The notes: generated by a model not told the origin, from the sequence alone. 64,000 nucleotides of DNA from Bradyrhizobium sp. AZCC 1693 (GCF_036924745.1 NZ_JAZHSD010000001.1:6447001-6511000); one strand, 5' to 3'; counted from the stretch's first letter, positions 8,206 to 18,427 are shown. Made by a program: numbers and translations.

Positions 8206-9018
8206 CTATTCCGCGGCACCGAGGTCGTGGGCAAGGCTGCGATAGCTGCCGCGCAACGCGCGATAGTAGTCGGCGCTGCCGGGATCGTCGCTGTGGCGAA
8301 CGAGGTCGGTGACCGGCGTATAGCTCAGCATGCGCCCGCCATCGGGCAGGGCCGTGCAGGTGAAGCGCAGCACCTGCCCGTCGGCGAGATCGATGTTGAT
8401 CGGGGTGGAATCGCCGGTCCGTATCATCTCGGTGCGCTTGGCGATGAACGCGCTCAGCTCGTCCTCGGGCAGTTGCCAGGCGCCGGTGTCGCGGCCGTGA
8501 TACATCAGCGCGATGAAGGGCGGCTTGCTGTCGGCCTGCGCGTCGGACAGCTTGAAGTAATCGCGGAAGGCGCGGTTGATGAATTCGGCGCGGGTATCGG
8601 AATCGAGCAGCACGATGCCGATATCGACTTGATCGAGCGCGGCCGACAGCCGTTCGGAAGTGGCATGATGCTTCTTCTCCCACGCGAACGCACCGACCCA
8701 TTTCTGCCTGAGAAGCCCGGTGATGAGCGCGGTGCCGCCGGCGGTCGCCGCCAGCAGCAGCATGCGCGCCAGGTCCGACATGTCGTAACCGGGCGCGGCG
8801 CGGTGGTTGAGGAAGAACAGCGCGGACGACGCCACCGCAATGACGGCGCTGGCCATGCCGGAGACGATGCCGCTGACGGACGAGGCAAGCGCGACGATGC
8901 AGACGAACAATGGCGCAGGGTTGGGGACGGGAACGAAATGCCGGTCGACCAGGAAGGCGAGCAGCGCCGTCGCTGTCGTGAGAGCCGGACCGGAGATTGC
9001 GCGCCAGTTGAACTGCAT
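8206..9018 (-). CDS. Membrane-anchored PAS-domain protein without output domain
   Basis: 270 aa from the ATG at 9018 (MQFNWRAISG); an ATG at 9078 adds 20 unlikely residues. Residues about 10-105 hold three or four hydrophobic segments (TATALLAFLVDRHF, LFVCIVALASSVSGIV, ASAVIAVASSALFFL, MLLLAATAGGTALITGLL), resembling DUF4118-type sensor membranes. A PAS domain follows (about 120-250: ALDQVDIGIVLLDSDTRAEF and FINRAFRDYFKLSDA). No histidine-kinase, GGDEF or HTH output is encoded before the stop and none follows nearby, so signalling would need a separate partner, or this is a shortened relic. The C-terminal stretch YRALRGSYRSLAHDLGAAE looks complete. Confidence 0.75.
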   Translation of the reverse strand: MQFNWRAISGPALTTATALLAFLVDRHFVPVPNPAPLFVCIVALASSVSGIVSGMASAVIAVASSALFFLNHRAAPGYDMSDLARMLLLAATAGGTALITGLLRQKWVGAFAWEKKHHATSERLSAALDQVDIGIVLLDSDTRAEFINRAFRDYFKLSDAQADSKPPFIALMYHGRDTGAWQLPEDELSAFIAKRTEMIRTGDSTPINIDLADGQVLRFTCTALPDGGRMLSYTPVTDLVRHSDDPGSADYYRALRGSYRSLAHDLGAAE

Positions 9019-9217
9019 GCCATTCTCGCACTTGCCGGGAATAAGACGCAAGCATGCCTGATTGTTGCGATTGTGCACGCCTTTCTGCCGCCAGTCTTAA
9101 GAGAACGTTGCGCGGATGCGGCGGACTTTCGCATTTTTGAAATCAAATGATATCGAGTTAAGGAACGGGTACCGCACCCGACGATTGAGCGGCGCGACAT
9201 TTTGCAAGAGGACATCG

Positions 9218-9571
9218 ATGCCCACTGTTTCCCCGACGTTGTTGCCGGTCCTGATGCTGTTTGCCTCCAACATCTTCATGACCTTTGCCTGGTATGGCCA
9301 TCTGAAATTCAAGGAGAGCCCGCTGCCGATGGTCGTGCTGGCGAGCTGGGGCATCGCCTTCGTCGAATACTGGCTGGCGGTGCCGGCCAACCGCTGGGGC
9401 AGTGCGGTGTATTCCGCGGCGCAGCTCAAGACCATGCAGGAGGTGATCACGCTGGTGGTGTTTGCCTGCTTCTCGGTGCTCTATCTGAAGCAGCCGCTGG
9501 GATGGAATCACGCGCTCGGCTTTGCCTGCATCGCCTTTGGCGCGTTTTTGATTTTCCACAAATGGGCGTGA
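9218..9571 (+). CDS. DMT-type DUF486 family membrane protein
   Basis: 117 aa from the ATG at 9218, with AGAGG upstream; the in-frame extension to 9116 is unlikely. Four hydrophobic helices (LLPVLMLFASNIFMTFAWYG, PMVVLASWGIAFVEYWLAV, LKTMQEVITLVVFACFSVLY, NHALGFACIAFGAFLIF) and the HLKFKESP motif match the DUF486 family, small drug/metabolite-transporter-like proteins of unknown substrate in the inner membrane. Confidence 0.87.
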   Translation: MPTVSPTLLPVLMLFASNIFMTFAWYGHLKFKESPLPMVVLASWGIAFVEYWLAVPANRWGSAVYSAAQLKTMQEVITLVVFACFSVLYLKQPLGWNHALGFACIAFGAFLIFHKWA

Positions 9572-9613
9572 GTTAGTTGCGCCCGGTGATGGCGCGGCAG
9601 TGCTCGGCGAGGA

Positions 9614-10774
9614 TCACTTCGCGGCCGGCGCCACCCGCAATACCCGTCCGTTCGAACTATCCGTCAGCAGCCACAGCGCGCCGTCCGGCCCCTGGCGGAC
9701 GTCCCTGATACGCTCGTGCAGGTTTTGCAAAAGGCGTTCCTCCGAGGTGACAGCGTTGCCGTTCAGCGTCAGCCGCACCAGCATCGCGCCGCGCAGCGCG
9801 CCGGTGAACAGGCTGCCGTTCCATTTCGGAAACAGCTTTCCGGTATAGAACGCCATGCCTGATGGCGCGATCGACGGCACCCAGTATTTGAGCGGCTGCT
9901 CCATGCCTTCCTTGGCGGTAGTGTCGTGGATCCTGGCGCCGGAGTAATCGATGCCGTAGCCGATCACCGGCCAGCCGTAATTTTTGCCCTTGCCGATCAA
10001 ATTGACCTCGTCGCCGCCGCGCGGACCGTGCTCGATTTCCCAAAGCTCGCCGGAGGTGGGATGGATCGCGAGCGCCTGCACGTTGCGGTGCCCGTAGCTC
10101 CAGATCTCCGGTTTGGCGTCAGTGCGGCCCGCGAACGGATTGCCTGATGGCACCGAACCATCGGGCGCGATCCGGATCAGTTTGCCGAGATGGTTGCCTA
10201 GATTCTGCGCTTGGTCCCGGTAAGTGAAATGATCGCCCAGGGCTACGAACAGATTGCTGTCCTCGGCCTGCGCGATGCGGCAGCCGTAATGATTGCCTGA
10301 TGACAGCGGCCCTTGCTGGCGGAAGATGATCTTGACGTCGTCGAGGCGGCCGTTGCTGTCGTTGAGTTTTGCGCGGGCGACCGTGGTGCGCCCGCCACCG
10401 TCGGTTCGTTCGGCAAAGCAGAAATAGATGGTCTTGTTCTGCGCAAATGAGTTGTCGACGACGACATCGAGCAGGCCGCCCTGGCCGGACGCCCAGACCT
10501 CGGGAACGCCGTTCAGCGGCGGCGAGATCTGTCCTTCGGCCGAAACGATGCGCATGCGGCCCGGACGCTCGGTCACCAGCATCTTGCCGTCGGGCAGGAA
10601 CGCCAGCGCCCAGGGATTAGCGAGGCCTCGGGCGATGGTGCGAACCTCGAGTTCGCCCGCCGACGAACCAAATGCTTGCTCCTGGCCACGCGTGCCGGTG
10701 GCGATCAGGAACGAGACGGCAAGCAGGATCGCCACCGCCAACGCGGCGGTCACGAGGCCGACAGGTGTTTTCAT
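9614..10774 (-). CDS. PQQ-dependent sugar dehydrogenase (glucose/sorbosone dehydrogenase family)
   Basis: 386 aa; an N-terminal hydrophobic segment AALAVAILLAVSFLIATG acts as export signal or anchor. The six-bladed propeller family is recognisable from LANPWALAFLPDGKMLVTER, SSGNHYGCRIAQAEDSNLF, YGHRNVQALAIHPTSGELWE and HGPRGGDEVNLIGKGKNYGW, and ends GALWLLTDSSNGRVLRV. Members oxidise aldose sugars with pyrroloquinoline quinone in the periplasm. No pqq genes are in the window, so the cofactor must come from elsewhere or be scavenged. Confidence 0.88.
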   Translation of the reverse strand: MKTPVGLVTAALAVAILLAVSFLIATGTRGQEQAFGSSAGELEVRTIARGLANPWALAFLPDGKMLVTERPGRMRIVSAEGQISPPLNGVPEVWASGQGGLLDVVVDNSFAQNKTIYFCFAERTDGGGRTTVARAKLNDSNGRLDDVKIIFRQQGPLSSGNHYGCRIAQAEDSNLFVALGDHFTYRDQAQNLGNHLGKLIRIAPDGSVPSGNPFAGRTDAKPEIWSYGHRNVQALAIHPTSGELWEIEHGPRGGDEVNLIGKGKNYGWPVIGYGIDYSGARIHDTTAKEGMEQPLKYWVPSIAPSGMAFYTGKLFPKWNGSLFTGALRGAMLVRLTLNGNAVTSEERLLQNLHERIRDVRQGPDGALWLLTDSSNGRVLRVAPAAK

Positions 10775-10839
10775 GCTCGTCCAATCGCGATGCCGATCAT
10801 CGCGCGTTCGCTAATGATGCAAACAAAAAGCCGCAACCA

Positions 10840-11013
10840 TTACGGAAAGGGCATCGCGACCGTGGCCTTGATCGATAGCACCGTCAGGGTGACCACGAGG
10901 CAAAGCGATAGCGTGCCGATCGCGAGAGAAGTGGCGATGGCACCAAGCAATCGGGAAGAAGCGACGGGCGCTCGGCTGCTCTCGAAGCCGACCGCGCCGG
11001 ATGACCGCATCAT
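10840..11013 (-). CDS. Small single-pass membrane protein, hypothetical
   Basis: 57 aa from the ATG at 11013 (MMRSSGAVGFESSRAP); a longer frame begins at 11046. One strong hydrophobic helix, LGAIATSLAIGTLSLCLVVT, follows a Ser/Arg-rich cytoplasmic head. No known domain. Support is the clean membrane segment and lack of any competing frame in this 445-bp gap; it is not conserved by any motif I recognise. Confidence 0.45.
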   Translation of the reverse strand: MMRSSGAVGFESSRAPVASSRLLGAIATSLAIGTLSLCLVVTLTVLSIKATVAMPFP

Positions 11014-11132
11014 TGGCCTAAATCCTTGTAACGCGGGACGAATCACCCGCGACTCACGCGACGTCAGGAAAATCTTGCAATGATCACCGGCAACATTGCG
11101 GCGCCCGGACGCTGAAAATGGCGGAATCGCGG

Positions 11133-11169
11133 CAAAGGTTAATGTTATGCCCGCTATTTTTAACCTTTG
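11133..11169. repeat. Inverted repeat CAAAGGTTAA / TTAACCTTTG in intergenic region
   Basis: A perfect 10-bp inverted repeat with a 17-base AT-rich loop between the GST gene (stop at 11220) and the small membrane ORF. There is no T-run on either strand directly after it, so a classical terminator is doubtful; an operator or RNA structure is possible. The rest of 11014-11219 shows nothing further. Confidence 0.4.
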
Positions 11170-11219
11170 GCGGCGTGCTCGCGCGAAAGTGAGGAGGCCG
11201 GCGGCTGGCGTGGCAGCGG

Positions 11220-11873
11220 TTATGCGCCGGCGGCGATGCCGGCCTGGTCGTCGACCTCGGCCTCCGGCCGCCAGTCCATGGTGACGAAGCCGGGGGTCTG
11301 CTCGACCCGCCGCAGCCAGGCGCGGATGGCGGGGAAGGTTGCCAGATCGTAGTCGCAGCGGTCGGCGACATGGGTGTAGCCGTACAGCGCGATATCGGCG
11401 ACCGTCAGTTGCCCTGCGGCGAAATAGGCGCAGCTCTTGAGATGGTTTTCCATCACCTGAAGCGCGGCGTAGCCGCGTTCCATCCAGTCCTCCAGCGCAT
11501 GCGTCTGCAGGTCGCGGCCGCCCTTGACCAGCGACAGCCAGAAATAGGCGGCGCCGATATTAGGCTCGAGCGCATGCTGCTCGAAGAACATCCATTGCAG
11601 CGCTTCGGCGCGTTCGACCCGTGACTCCGGGGCCAGCGAAGTGCCGCCGCAGACATACCAGAGGATGGCGTTGGACTCGGCGAGATAGCGTCCCTCGGCG
11701 ACTTCCAAGAGCGGAACTTGTCCGCTGGGATTCTTCGCCAGAAAATCGGGCGTGCGGCTTTCACCGCGCAGAATGTCCACCTCGATTGCTTGATAGGGTG
11801 CGTTGAGCAGCGCCAGCGCAAGGCGGACCTTGTAGCTGTTGCCGGAGCGCTGCATCGAATAGAGCTTGTACAT
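11220..11873 (-). CDS. Glutathione S-transferase family protein
   Basis: 217 aa from the ATG at 11873 (MYKLYSMQRSGNSYKVRLAL); the frame runs further upstream without support. The thioredoxin-fold N-terminal half has the glutathione-binding SGNSYKVRL loop, PSGQVPLLE with its cis-proline, and the ESNAIL motif; the helical C-terminal half has the LTVADIALYGY capping box. It probably conjugates or reduces electrophiles using glutathione in the cytosol. It is similar in layout to the GST at 27784-28374 but not a close duplicate. Confidence 0.9.
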   Translation of the reverse strand: MYKLYSMQRSGNSYKVRLALALLNAPYQAIEVDILRGESRTPDFLAKNPSGQVPLLEVAEGRYLAESNAILWYVCGGTSLAPESRVERAEALQWMFFEQHALEPNIGAAYFWLSLVKGGRDLQTHALEDWMERGYAALQVMENHLKSCAYFAAGQLTVADIALYGYTHVADRCDYDLATFPAIRAWLRRVEQTPGFVTMDWRPEAEVDDQAGIAAGA

Positions 11874-12085
11874 CGTCCTGGATTTCATCCCGATCGAGAA
11901 GGCACGCACGCCGCGGTTGCGCGCCCGCGCTGTCAGCGGTTCGCACCGCAACGCGGCTAAACAATGATGCCGATACGAATGCGTCGCAAGGCCCGCGGAA
12001 TGGAAAAAGTCGAAAACTCTACCGCACTGCACGCGTGCAGCATGGCATGCCATGACACGGCGATCACATGGTCGGGAGCGGATGA

Positions 12086-13099
12086 TCAGACCGATTCAAG
12101 CCTGCGCGATGCCGCCGCCGTTTCCGGCGTGGACATCGCTTCCGGCACGATCGAGGGTGGATCTGGAATTGTTGCGAGATGATTCTGCATCAAATCCACG
12201 TTGGCCGCAAAGAGGCGTGCAACGGCAACCCAGCACGCCGCCGCAATCAGCATTCCCGCGATCACGTCCACCAGGTAGTGGCTTCCATAGGCGGGGGTGG
12301 CAATCAGCATCAAGCCGTTCAGGCCAATTGCGATCCATCGCACGACGCTTATCTGCCAGAGCGCTGTGGCGAACAGGATGCCGAGCGCAGCGTGCAGACT
12401 CGGAAACGTGATGATCCCTTCCGAGTTCAATCCGTAGACGGTGTGCAGCGTGCCGTCGCGCAGTCCGAGGAAGACCGGCCAACTGGTCGACGAGACGGGC
12501 AGGAAGCCGTTTGCCGCAGCCGGCTGGATATCAAGAAAGAGCCACGGCCCTGCTGCGGGATACACGGCTGATATCGCGATGGTGACCAGTGTCGTGCCAA
12601 CGAGCGCGGCGACGAAAGTGCCGAGCCGGTCGAGCTGCCCGGCTATTCCGAGCGCCAGTATCGTCGTCACGGTTTGCAGCGCGAAGCTGAAATAGGCAAA
12701 CTGCAGGAAGTGTTGCAGTTCGGGGCGCAATGCGATGAACGTCATCATCTGCACCCAGTCGAAATGCAAATGGCGGTCCCAGGCGTCGAACATCGCGTCC
12801 TGCAGCGGAAATCTCGCCGCCGCCGCGATGTAGGACAACGGCGCGGCAACTGCGGCGAAGCCGATGATCTGCGCCGTCGACGAAAAAATGGCGCCGAGCC
12901 GTGGTTCTCCCCGGACGGACCGGTAGAACCACCCGCCGAGCGTGAGCAGCACGGCCGTGATAATCGGGGCGAGGAAAGAGCGCCACCCGATCTCGAAAGA
13001 GGTCCACAGCGTAAAGCCCACGATCCCGATCGCGATGACGCCAATCGTCATCCAGATCGCGGCTTCGGCCCGCGGCAACTGCTTGTGCGTGGTCCTCAT
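12086..13099 (-). CDS. PAP2-family membrane phosphatase
   Basis: 337 aa from the ATG at 13099. About six membrane helices with the phosphatase motifs near the C-terminus: ITFPSLHAALGILF (motif 2, PSxH) and PAYGSHYLVDVIAGMLIAA (motif 3, catalytic H with D). This matches the inositol phosphorylceramide synthase-like branch of PAP2 proteins, acting on lipid phosphates at the outer face of the inner membrane. The last 30 residues (NHLATIPDPPSIVPEAM onward) are a loose cytosolic tail. Monocistronic; substrate unknown. Confidence 0.83.
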   Translation of the reverse strand: MRTTHKQLPRAEAAIWMTIGVIAIGIVGFTLWTSFEIGWRSFLAPIITAVLLTLGGWFYRSVRGEPRLGAIFSSTAQIIGFAAVAAPLSYIAAAARFPLQDAMFDAWDRHLHFDWVQMMTFIALRPELQHFLQFAYFSFALQTVTTILALGIAGQLDRLGTFVAALVGTTLVTIAISAVYPAAGPWLFLDIQPAAANGFLPVSSTSWPVFLGLRDGTLHTVYGLNSEGIITFPSLHAALGILFATALWQISVVRWIAIGLNGLMLIATPAYGSHYLVDVIAGMLIAAACWVAVARLFAANVDLMQNHLATIPDPPSIVPEAMSTPETAAASRRLESV

Positions 13100-13368
13100 C
13101 GTCGGTGTTCCCACGCGCTTCCCCGCACGCCTGACCAAAGCGCGGCGGTCTCCACAGGACGGCCCACCCGCGCGGGCCTGTTCCCGGTCGCCTGCAATTC
13201 GCCGGATCGCAAGCCTTGCCAGATATGAGTCATTTCACCGCGGAATTTTACGAATATTGCGCCGATATTGCTCCGACCGTACCGAGCCCGCTTTAACGTT
13301 CCCTAAAGTTCGCCGTTATTTGGCCAAGCTTCTTGCGATGCAGCGCCCTGCGCCTTAGGGTGCGCTGA

Positions 13369-14628
<1,260 letters not shown>

Positions 14629-14631
14629 GAA

Positions 14632-14704
14632 GCGTTTTCGAGCGAAGCCTGTCCCGCACTTGATGCGGGATAGGTTTCGGTTTCTGTCCAAGAAATCGCG
14701 TCAA
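14632..14704. repeat. Dispersed element, family E (GCGTTTTC ... GAAATCGC), degenerate copy
   Basis: Begins GCGTTTTCGAGCGAAGC at 14632 and ends with GAAATCGCGTCA near 14703, directly after the aminotransferase stop. Better copies with perfect arms GCGTTTTC/GAAAACGC are at 28871-28938 and 63294-63337. An inner CCCGCACTTGATGCGGG hairpin is also present. Confidence 0.6.
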
Positions 14705-14862
14705 AAAAGCGGCCGTCAAATCACATCGCGCGTGAACGGCGATGTTTGACCGCTTCTTGTCGAAGTGCCATGTTTTTCAGGGAAGCGCCATGTTTTCGAC
14801 ACGACGCTTCCATCCTGTCCGCTCCGCTAAATTTGTTCATCAACTTGCGGAGACTGGGACAC

Positions 14863-15378
14863 ATGCGACTCCTGACACTGACACTCGCCATGGCGGCACT
14901 GATTGCGCCGATCGCAAGCGCCAACGCGGCGCCGCCGGTTCGCGCCGGCATTTTGCAATGCCAGGGCGGCCAGAATGTCGGCTTCGTGGTCGGCTCGGTG
15001 ACCAGCCTCGAATGCGTGTTCCGCAGCGAAGGCCGCCGGCCTGAACCCTATATCGCCAAGGTGCAGCGCATCGGCCTCGATCTCGGCGTGACCGAGCAGA
15101 CCCAGTTGTCCTGGGCGGTCAACGCGCCGAACAGCCGGCTCGGGCGCGGCGAACTCGCCGGCAGCTATGGCGGCGTCGGCGCCAATGCATCGATCGGCGT
15201 TGGCGGCGGCGGCAACTTCCTGGTTGGCGGTCCCGCCAACGCCTATGCGCTGCAGCCGATCAGCGTGCAGGGACAGACCGGGCTGAATGTCGCCGCCGGT
15301 ATCGCCGGCCTCGAACTGCAGCCGTTCTACGGTAATGGTCCGCGACGGCACGTCCGCCGCCATCGTCACCGCGGCTGA
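14863..15378 (+). CDS. DUF992 domain-containing secreted protein (copy 1)
   Basis: 171 aa from the ATG at 14863, with CGGAGA upstream. A signal peptide MRLLTLTLAMAALIAPIASANA ends near residue 22. The DUF992 domain follows: AGILQCQGGQNVGFVVGSV, LECVFRS, LGVTEQTQLSWAV and a glycine-rich LAGSYGGVGANASIGVGGGG. It ends in a basic, His/Arg-rich tail (RRHVRRHRHRG), lacking in the second copy. Probably periplasmic; family function unknown. A strong terminator follows at once, so it is transcribed separately from its paralogue at 15595. Confidence 0.88.
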   Translation: MRLLTLTLAMAALIAPIASANAAPPVRAGILQCQGGQNVGFVVGSVTSLECVFRSEGRRPEPYIAKVQRIGLDLGVTEQTQLSWAVNAPNSRLGRGELAGSYGGVGANASIGVGGGGNFLVGGPANAYALQPISVQGQTGLNVAAGIAGLELQPFYGNGPRRHVRRHRHRG

Positions 15379-15394
15379 GCATGACGCGTTAAGG

Positions 15395-15424
15395 AAAAGG
15401 CCCGCGCGAGCGGGCCTTTTTTGT
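15395..15424 (+). terminator. Rho-independent terminator after DUF992 copy 1
   Basis: Perfect 11-bp stem AAAAGGCCCGC (15395-15405) / GCGGGCCTTTT (15410-15420) with a GCGA tetraloop and a run of Ts to 15422. Confidence 0.9.
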
Positions 15425-15594
15425 TGGTGTCATTTGCGGGTGGGATGCTCGGCATCGCTGCGGAATAATGCTTGGCGCTTCTACCAATCTGGCACGGCCT
15501 GTGATGTTGTGGCATAGAACGGCGAGCGCCGCGGGGCACGGCGTTGTTCTTGATACTCTGCTCGCATCACAGTTTTTCAGCCGGAGATTTCTTC

Positions 15595-16077
15595 ATGCGT
15601 CGTTCTCTCATTCTCGCCGCTGCCGCGCTCGCCGCGCTGGCTTCGTCGATCGGCGGCGCCAATGCGCAGCAGGTGCAGCGCGTGCAGGTCGGTGTGCTGG
15701 AGTGCCGCGGCGGCGCCAGCGTCGGCTTCGTCGTTGGCTCCGTCACCAATCTCGGCTGCGTGCTGCGCGCCGAAGGGATGCCGGAAGACCGCTACATCGC
15801 CACCATCCGGAAAGTCGGGCTCGACCTCGGCATCACCCAGGAATCCGCGCTGGCCTGGGGCGTGTTCGCACCTGTAGCCCGCCTCGGGCCGGGCGGCCTT
15901 TCCGGCGATTATGTCGGCGCGCAGGGCAGTGCCACGCTCGGCGTCGGTGTCGGCGGCAACGTGCTGGTCGGCGGCTCCGCCAATTCGATCGCGCTGCAGC
16001 CGCTCAGCGTGCAGGGCCAGGTCGGCGTTAGCGTCGCTGCCGGATTGGAGAGCCTGGAACTGCGGCCGGGGCGGTAG
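15595..16077 (+). CDS. DUF992 domain-containing secreted protein (copy 2)
   Basis: 160 aa from the ATG at 15595 with GGAG upstream. The signal peptide (LILAAAALAALASSIGGANA) and whole domain match copy 1 line by line: VGVLECRGGASVGFVVGSV, LGCVLRAEG, LGITQESALAWGV, LSGDYVGAQGSATLGVGVGG and LQPLSVQGQ. The basic C-terminal tail of copy 1 is missing. The pair arose by tandem duplication; a terminator between them suggests independent expression. Periplasmic, unknown function. Confidence 0.88.
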   Translation: MRRSLILAAAALAALASSIGGANAQQVQRVQVGVLECRGGASVGFVVGSVTNLGCVLRAEGMPEDRYIATIRKVGLDLGITQESALAWGVFAPVARLGPGGLSGDYVGAQGSATLGVGVGGNVLVGGSANSIALQPLSVQGQVGVSVAAGLESLELRPGR

Positions 16078-16092
16078 TTAACGCTGCTCCTC

Positions 16093-16211
16093 GTCATTGC
16101 GAGGGGCCAACGGGTCGCGCGAATGGGCGCCGATGACAGACTCCGCGACGAAGCAATCCAGGGTTTTACCTGAGCTAAGACTTTGGATTGCTTCGCTTCG
16201 CTCGCAATGAC
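16093..16211. repeat. Dispersed inverted-repeat element, family A (copy 2)
   Basis: GTCATTGCGAG at 16093 and CTCGCAATGAC ending at 16211, with the same GAAGCAATCC / GGATTGCTTC inner pair as 2329-2446. It lies between DUF992 copy 2 and the EF-G paralogue, and the reading frame of the latter runs back into it, so care is needed with the start of that gene. Confidence 0.75.
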
Positions 16212-16340
16212 GACGTTTGGCCTCTTGAGTCGCACGCCGCACTGCAGCGAATTTTTCCCGCTTGCCAAAACCTCGGGACAGGCGGAGCATCAGAAGTCGC
16301 CGACCCAATCATGGGCCGAGCTCCAAACAAGGAGGCGGCA

Positions 16341-18389
16341 ATGGGACAAGACGTCAGAAGTCCCCGCGGCCCACGGTGCATTGCACTGGTGGGCCCTTTC
16401 CAGAGCGGTAAAACCACACTTTTGGAGGCGATATTGGCGCGAACGGGCGCCATTAAAAATGCCGGCAGCGTCGACGCCGGAACTTCGGTCGGCGATTCCA
16501 GCCCCGAGGCGCGGAATCACAAGATGGGCGTGGGCCTCTCCGCTGCCACGACCAGTTTCATGGGCGACAGTTACACCTTTATCGATTGTCCCGGCTCGAT
16601 CGAGTTCGTGCATGACATGCGCGCCGCGTTGCCCGCGGTCGATGCCGCGGTCGTGGTCTGCGAGGCGGACGAGAAGAAGCTGCCGCAACTGCAGATCATC
16701 CTGCGCGAGCTCGAGGATCTCGGCATTCCGCGCTTTCTGTTTTTGAACAAGATCGATCGCGCCAACAAGCGCATCCGCGAAACGCTGGCGACGTTGCAGC
16801 CGGCCTCGCGCATGCCGCTGGTGCTGCGGCAGATCCCGATCTGGAACGGCGAGTTGATCGAAGGTTTTGTCGATCTCGCGCTGGAGCGCGCCTTTGTTTA
16901 TCGCGAGCACAAGCCCTCCGAAGTCATGGCGCTGGAAGGCGGCAATCTCGACCGCGAGAAGGAAGCGCGCTTCTCGATGCTGGAAAAGCTCGCCGATCAC
17001 GACGACGCGCTGATGGAGCAGTTGCTGGAGGACATCCAGCCGCCGCGTGACGCGGTGTTCGACGATCTCGCCCGCGAATTGCGCGAAGGCCTGATCTGCC
17101 CGGTGCTGCTCGGCTCGGCGGCGCGCGAGAACGGCGTGTTGCGGCTGATGAAGGCGCTGCGGCACGAAGCGCCCGGCGTGACCGAGACGGCAAAGCGCCT
17201 CGGCGTATCCGCGCAAAAGGAAGCGCTGGCCTATGTGTTCAAGACCCTGCATCTGCAGCACGGCGGCAAGCTTTCGTTGACGCGGCTGCTTGCCGGCCGC
17301 CTCGACGACGGCGCGACGCTGCAATCCTCCTCCGGCGAGACCGGGCGCGTGTCCGGAATACTCGGGATCAACGGCGGCCACGACAGCAAGCGCGCCGCGG
17401 CCGAGGCCGGAGACACGATCGCCCTCGGCAAGCTCGACGCGATCAAGACCGGCGACTCGCTATCGAGCGGCAAGACTGCGCCGCCGGCGCTGGTCCACGT
17501 CGAGCCGACGCCGCCGGTGCTGGCGTTGTCGCTCGCGGCGACCGACCGCAAGGACGACGTCAAGCTCGGACAGGCGCTGCTGCGGCTGAACGAGGAGGAC
17601 CCGTCGCTGACGATGATCCAGAACCAGCAGACCCACGACATCGTGCTGTGGGGACAGGGCGAGATGCATCTGCGCGTCGCGCTCGAGCGGCTCAAGGACC
17701 GCTTCGGCGTCAACGTCAAATCGCAACCGCCCGCGATCGGCTATCAGGAGACCATCCGCAAATCGATCACCCAGCGCGGCCGCCACAAGAAGCAATCCGG
17801 CGGCCATGGCCAGTTCGGCGACGTGGTGCTGGAGATCAAGCCGATGCCGCGCGGCTCAGGCTTCGAATTCCACGAAAAGGTCGTGGGCGGTGCGGTGCCG
17901 CGCAACTACATCGGCGCGGTGGAGGAGGGCGTGGTCGACAGCCTCGTGCGGGGCCCGCTCGGCTTCCCGGTCATCGATCTTCACGTCACGCTGACGGACG
18001 GCTCCTATCACAGCGTCGATTCCTCCGATCTCGCGTTCCGCACCGCGGCGCGGATCGGCATGAGCGAGGCGCTGCCGCAGTGCCAGCCGGTGCTGCTGGA
18101 GCCGATTCACATGGTGGAAATCGTTTGCCCGACGGAGGCGACGGCGAAGATCAACGCCATCCTGTCGGCGCGGCGCGGCCAGATCCTGGGCTTCGACACC
18201 CGCGACAACTGGCCGGGATGGGACTGCGTCCGCGCCACCATGCCGGAAGCGGAGATCGGCGACCTGATCGTGGAATTGCGCTCGGCCACCGCCGGCGCCG
18301 GCAGCTTTACGAGGCAGTTCGACCGCATGGCCGAAGTCTCCGGCCGAGCCGCCGACCAGATCATCGCCGCGCACCGCGTCGCGGCGTAG
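16341..18389 (+). CDS. EF-G-like translational GTPase (EF-G paralogue, subfamily II type)
   Basis: 682 aa from the ATG at 16341, with AAGGAGG 5 bases upstream. G1 is GPFQSGKT (18-25), G3 is DCPGSIEF instead of DTPG, G4 is LNKIDRA. The G2/switch I region, normally RGITI after a DxxxxE stretch, reads NHKMGVGLSAATTSF, so the conserved threonine context is lost. Domains II-V follow (LRLNEEDPSLTMIQNQQTHD, GQGEMHLRVALERLKDRFGV, GHGQFGDVVLEIKPM). Such paralogues occur alongside true EF-G, are not known to carry normal elongation, and their role is unclear. It should be ribosome-associated in the cytosol. Genuine fusA is not in the window. Confidence 0.88.
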   Translation: MGQDVRSPRGPRCIALVGPFQSGKTTLLEAILARTGAIKNAGSVDAGTSVGDSSPEARNHKMGVGLSAATTSFMGDSYTFIDCPGSIEFVHDMRAALPAVDAAVVVCEADEKKLPQLQIILRELEDLGIPRFLFLNKIDRANKRIRETLATLQPASRMPLVLRQIPIWNGELIEGFVDLALERAFVYREHKPSEVMALEGGNLDREKEARFSMLEKLADHDDALMEQLLEDIQPPRDAVFDDLARELREGLICPVLLGSAARENGVLRLMKALRHEAPGVTETAKRLGVSAQKEALAYVFKTLHLQHGGKLSLTRLLAGRLDDGATLQSSSGETGRVSGILGINGGHDSKRAAAEAGDTIALGKLDAIKTGDSLSSGKTAPPALVHVEPTPPVLALSLAATDRKDDVKLGQALLRLNEEDPSLTMIQNQQTHDIVLWGQGEMHLRVALERLKDRFGVNVKSQPPAIGYQETIRKSITQRGRHKKQSGGHGQFGDVVLEIKPMPRGSGFEFHEKVVGGAVPRNYIGAVEEGVVDSLVRGPLGFPVIDLHVTLTDGSYHSVDSSDLAFRTAARIGMSEALPQCQPVLLEPIHMVEIVCPTEATAKINAILSARRGQILGFDTRDNWPGWDCVRATMPEAEIGDLIVELRSATAGAGSFTRQFDRMAEVSGRAADQIIAAHRVAA

Positions 18390-18402
18390 CTGTGCGGCCT
18401 CC

Positions 18403-18427
18403 CTCTCCCCGTTCTTCACGGGGAGAG
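18403..18427. repeat. Hairpin repeat, family C (CTCTCCCCG ... CGGGGAGAG)
   Basis: Perfect 9-bp stem 18403-18411 / 18419-18427 with a 7-base loop directly after the EF-G paralogue; no T-run follows. The same core recurs at 30581-30765, 34331-34372 and 60950-61101. Confidence 0.65.

Noticed and set aside
16188..16340. Longer N-terminus of the EF-G paralogue
   Set aside because: It is translated from repeat family A; AAGGAGG before 16341 is the better start.
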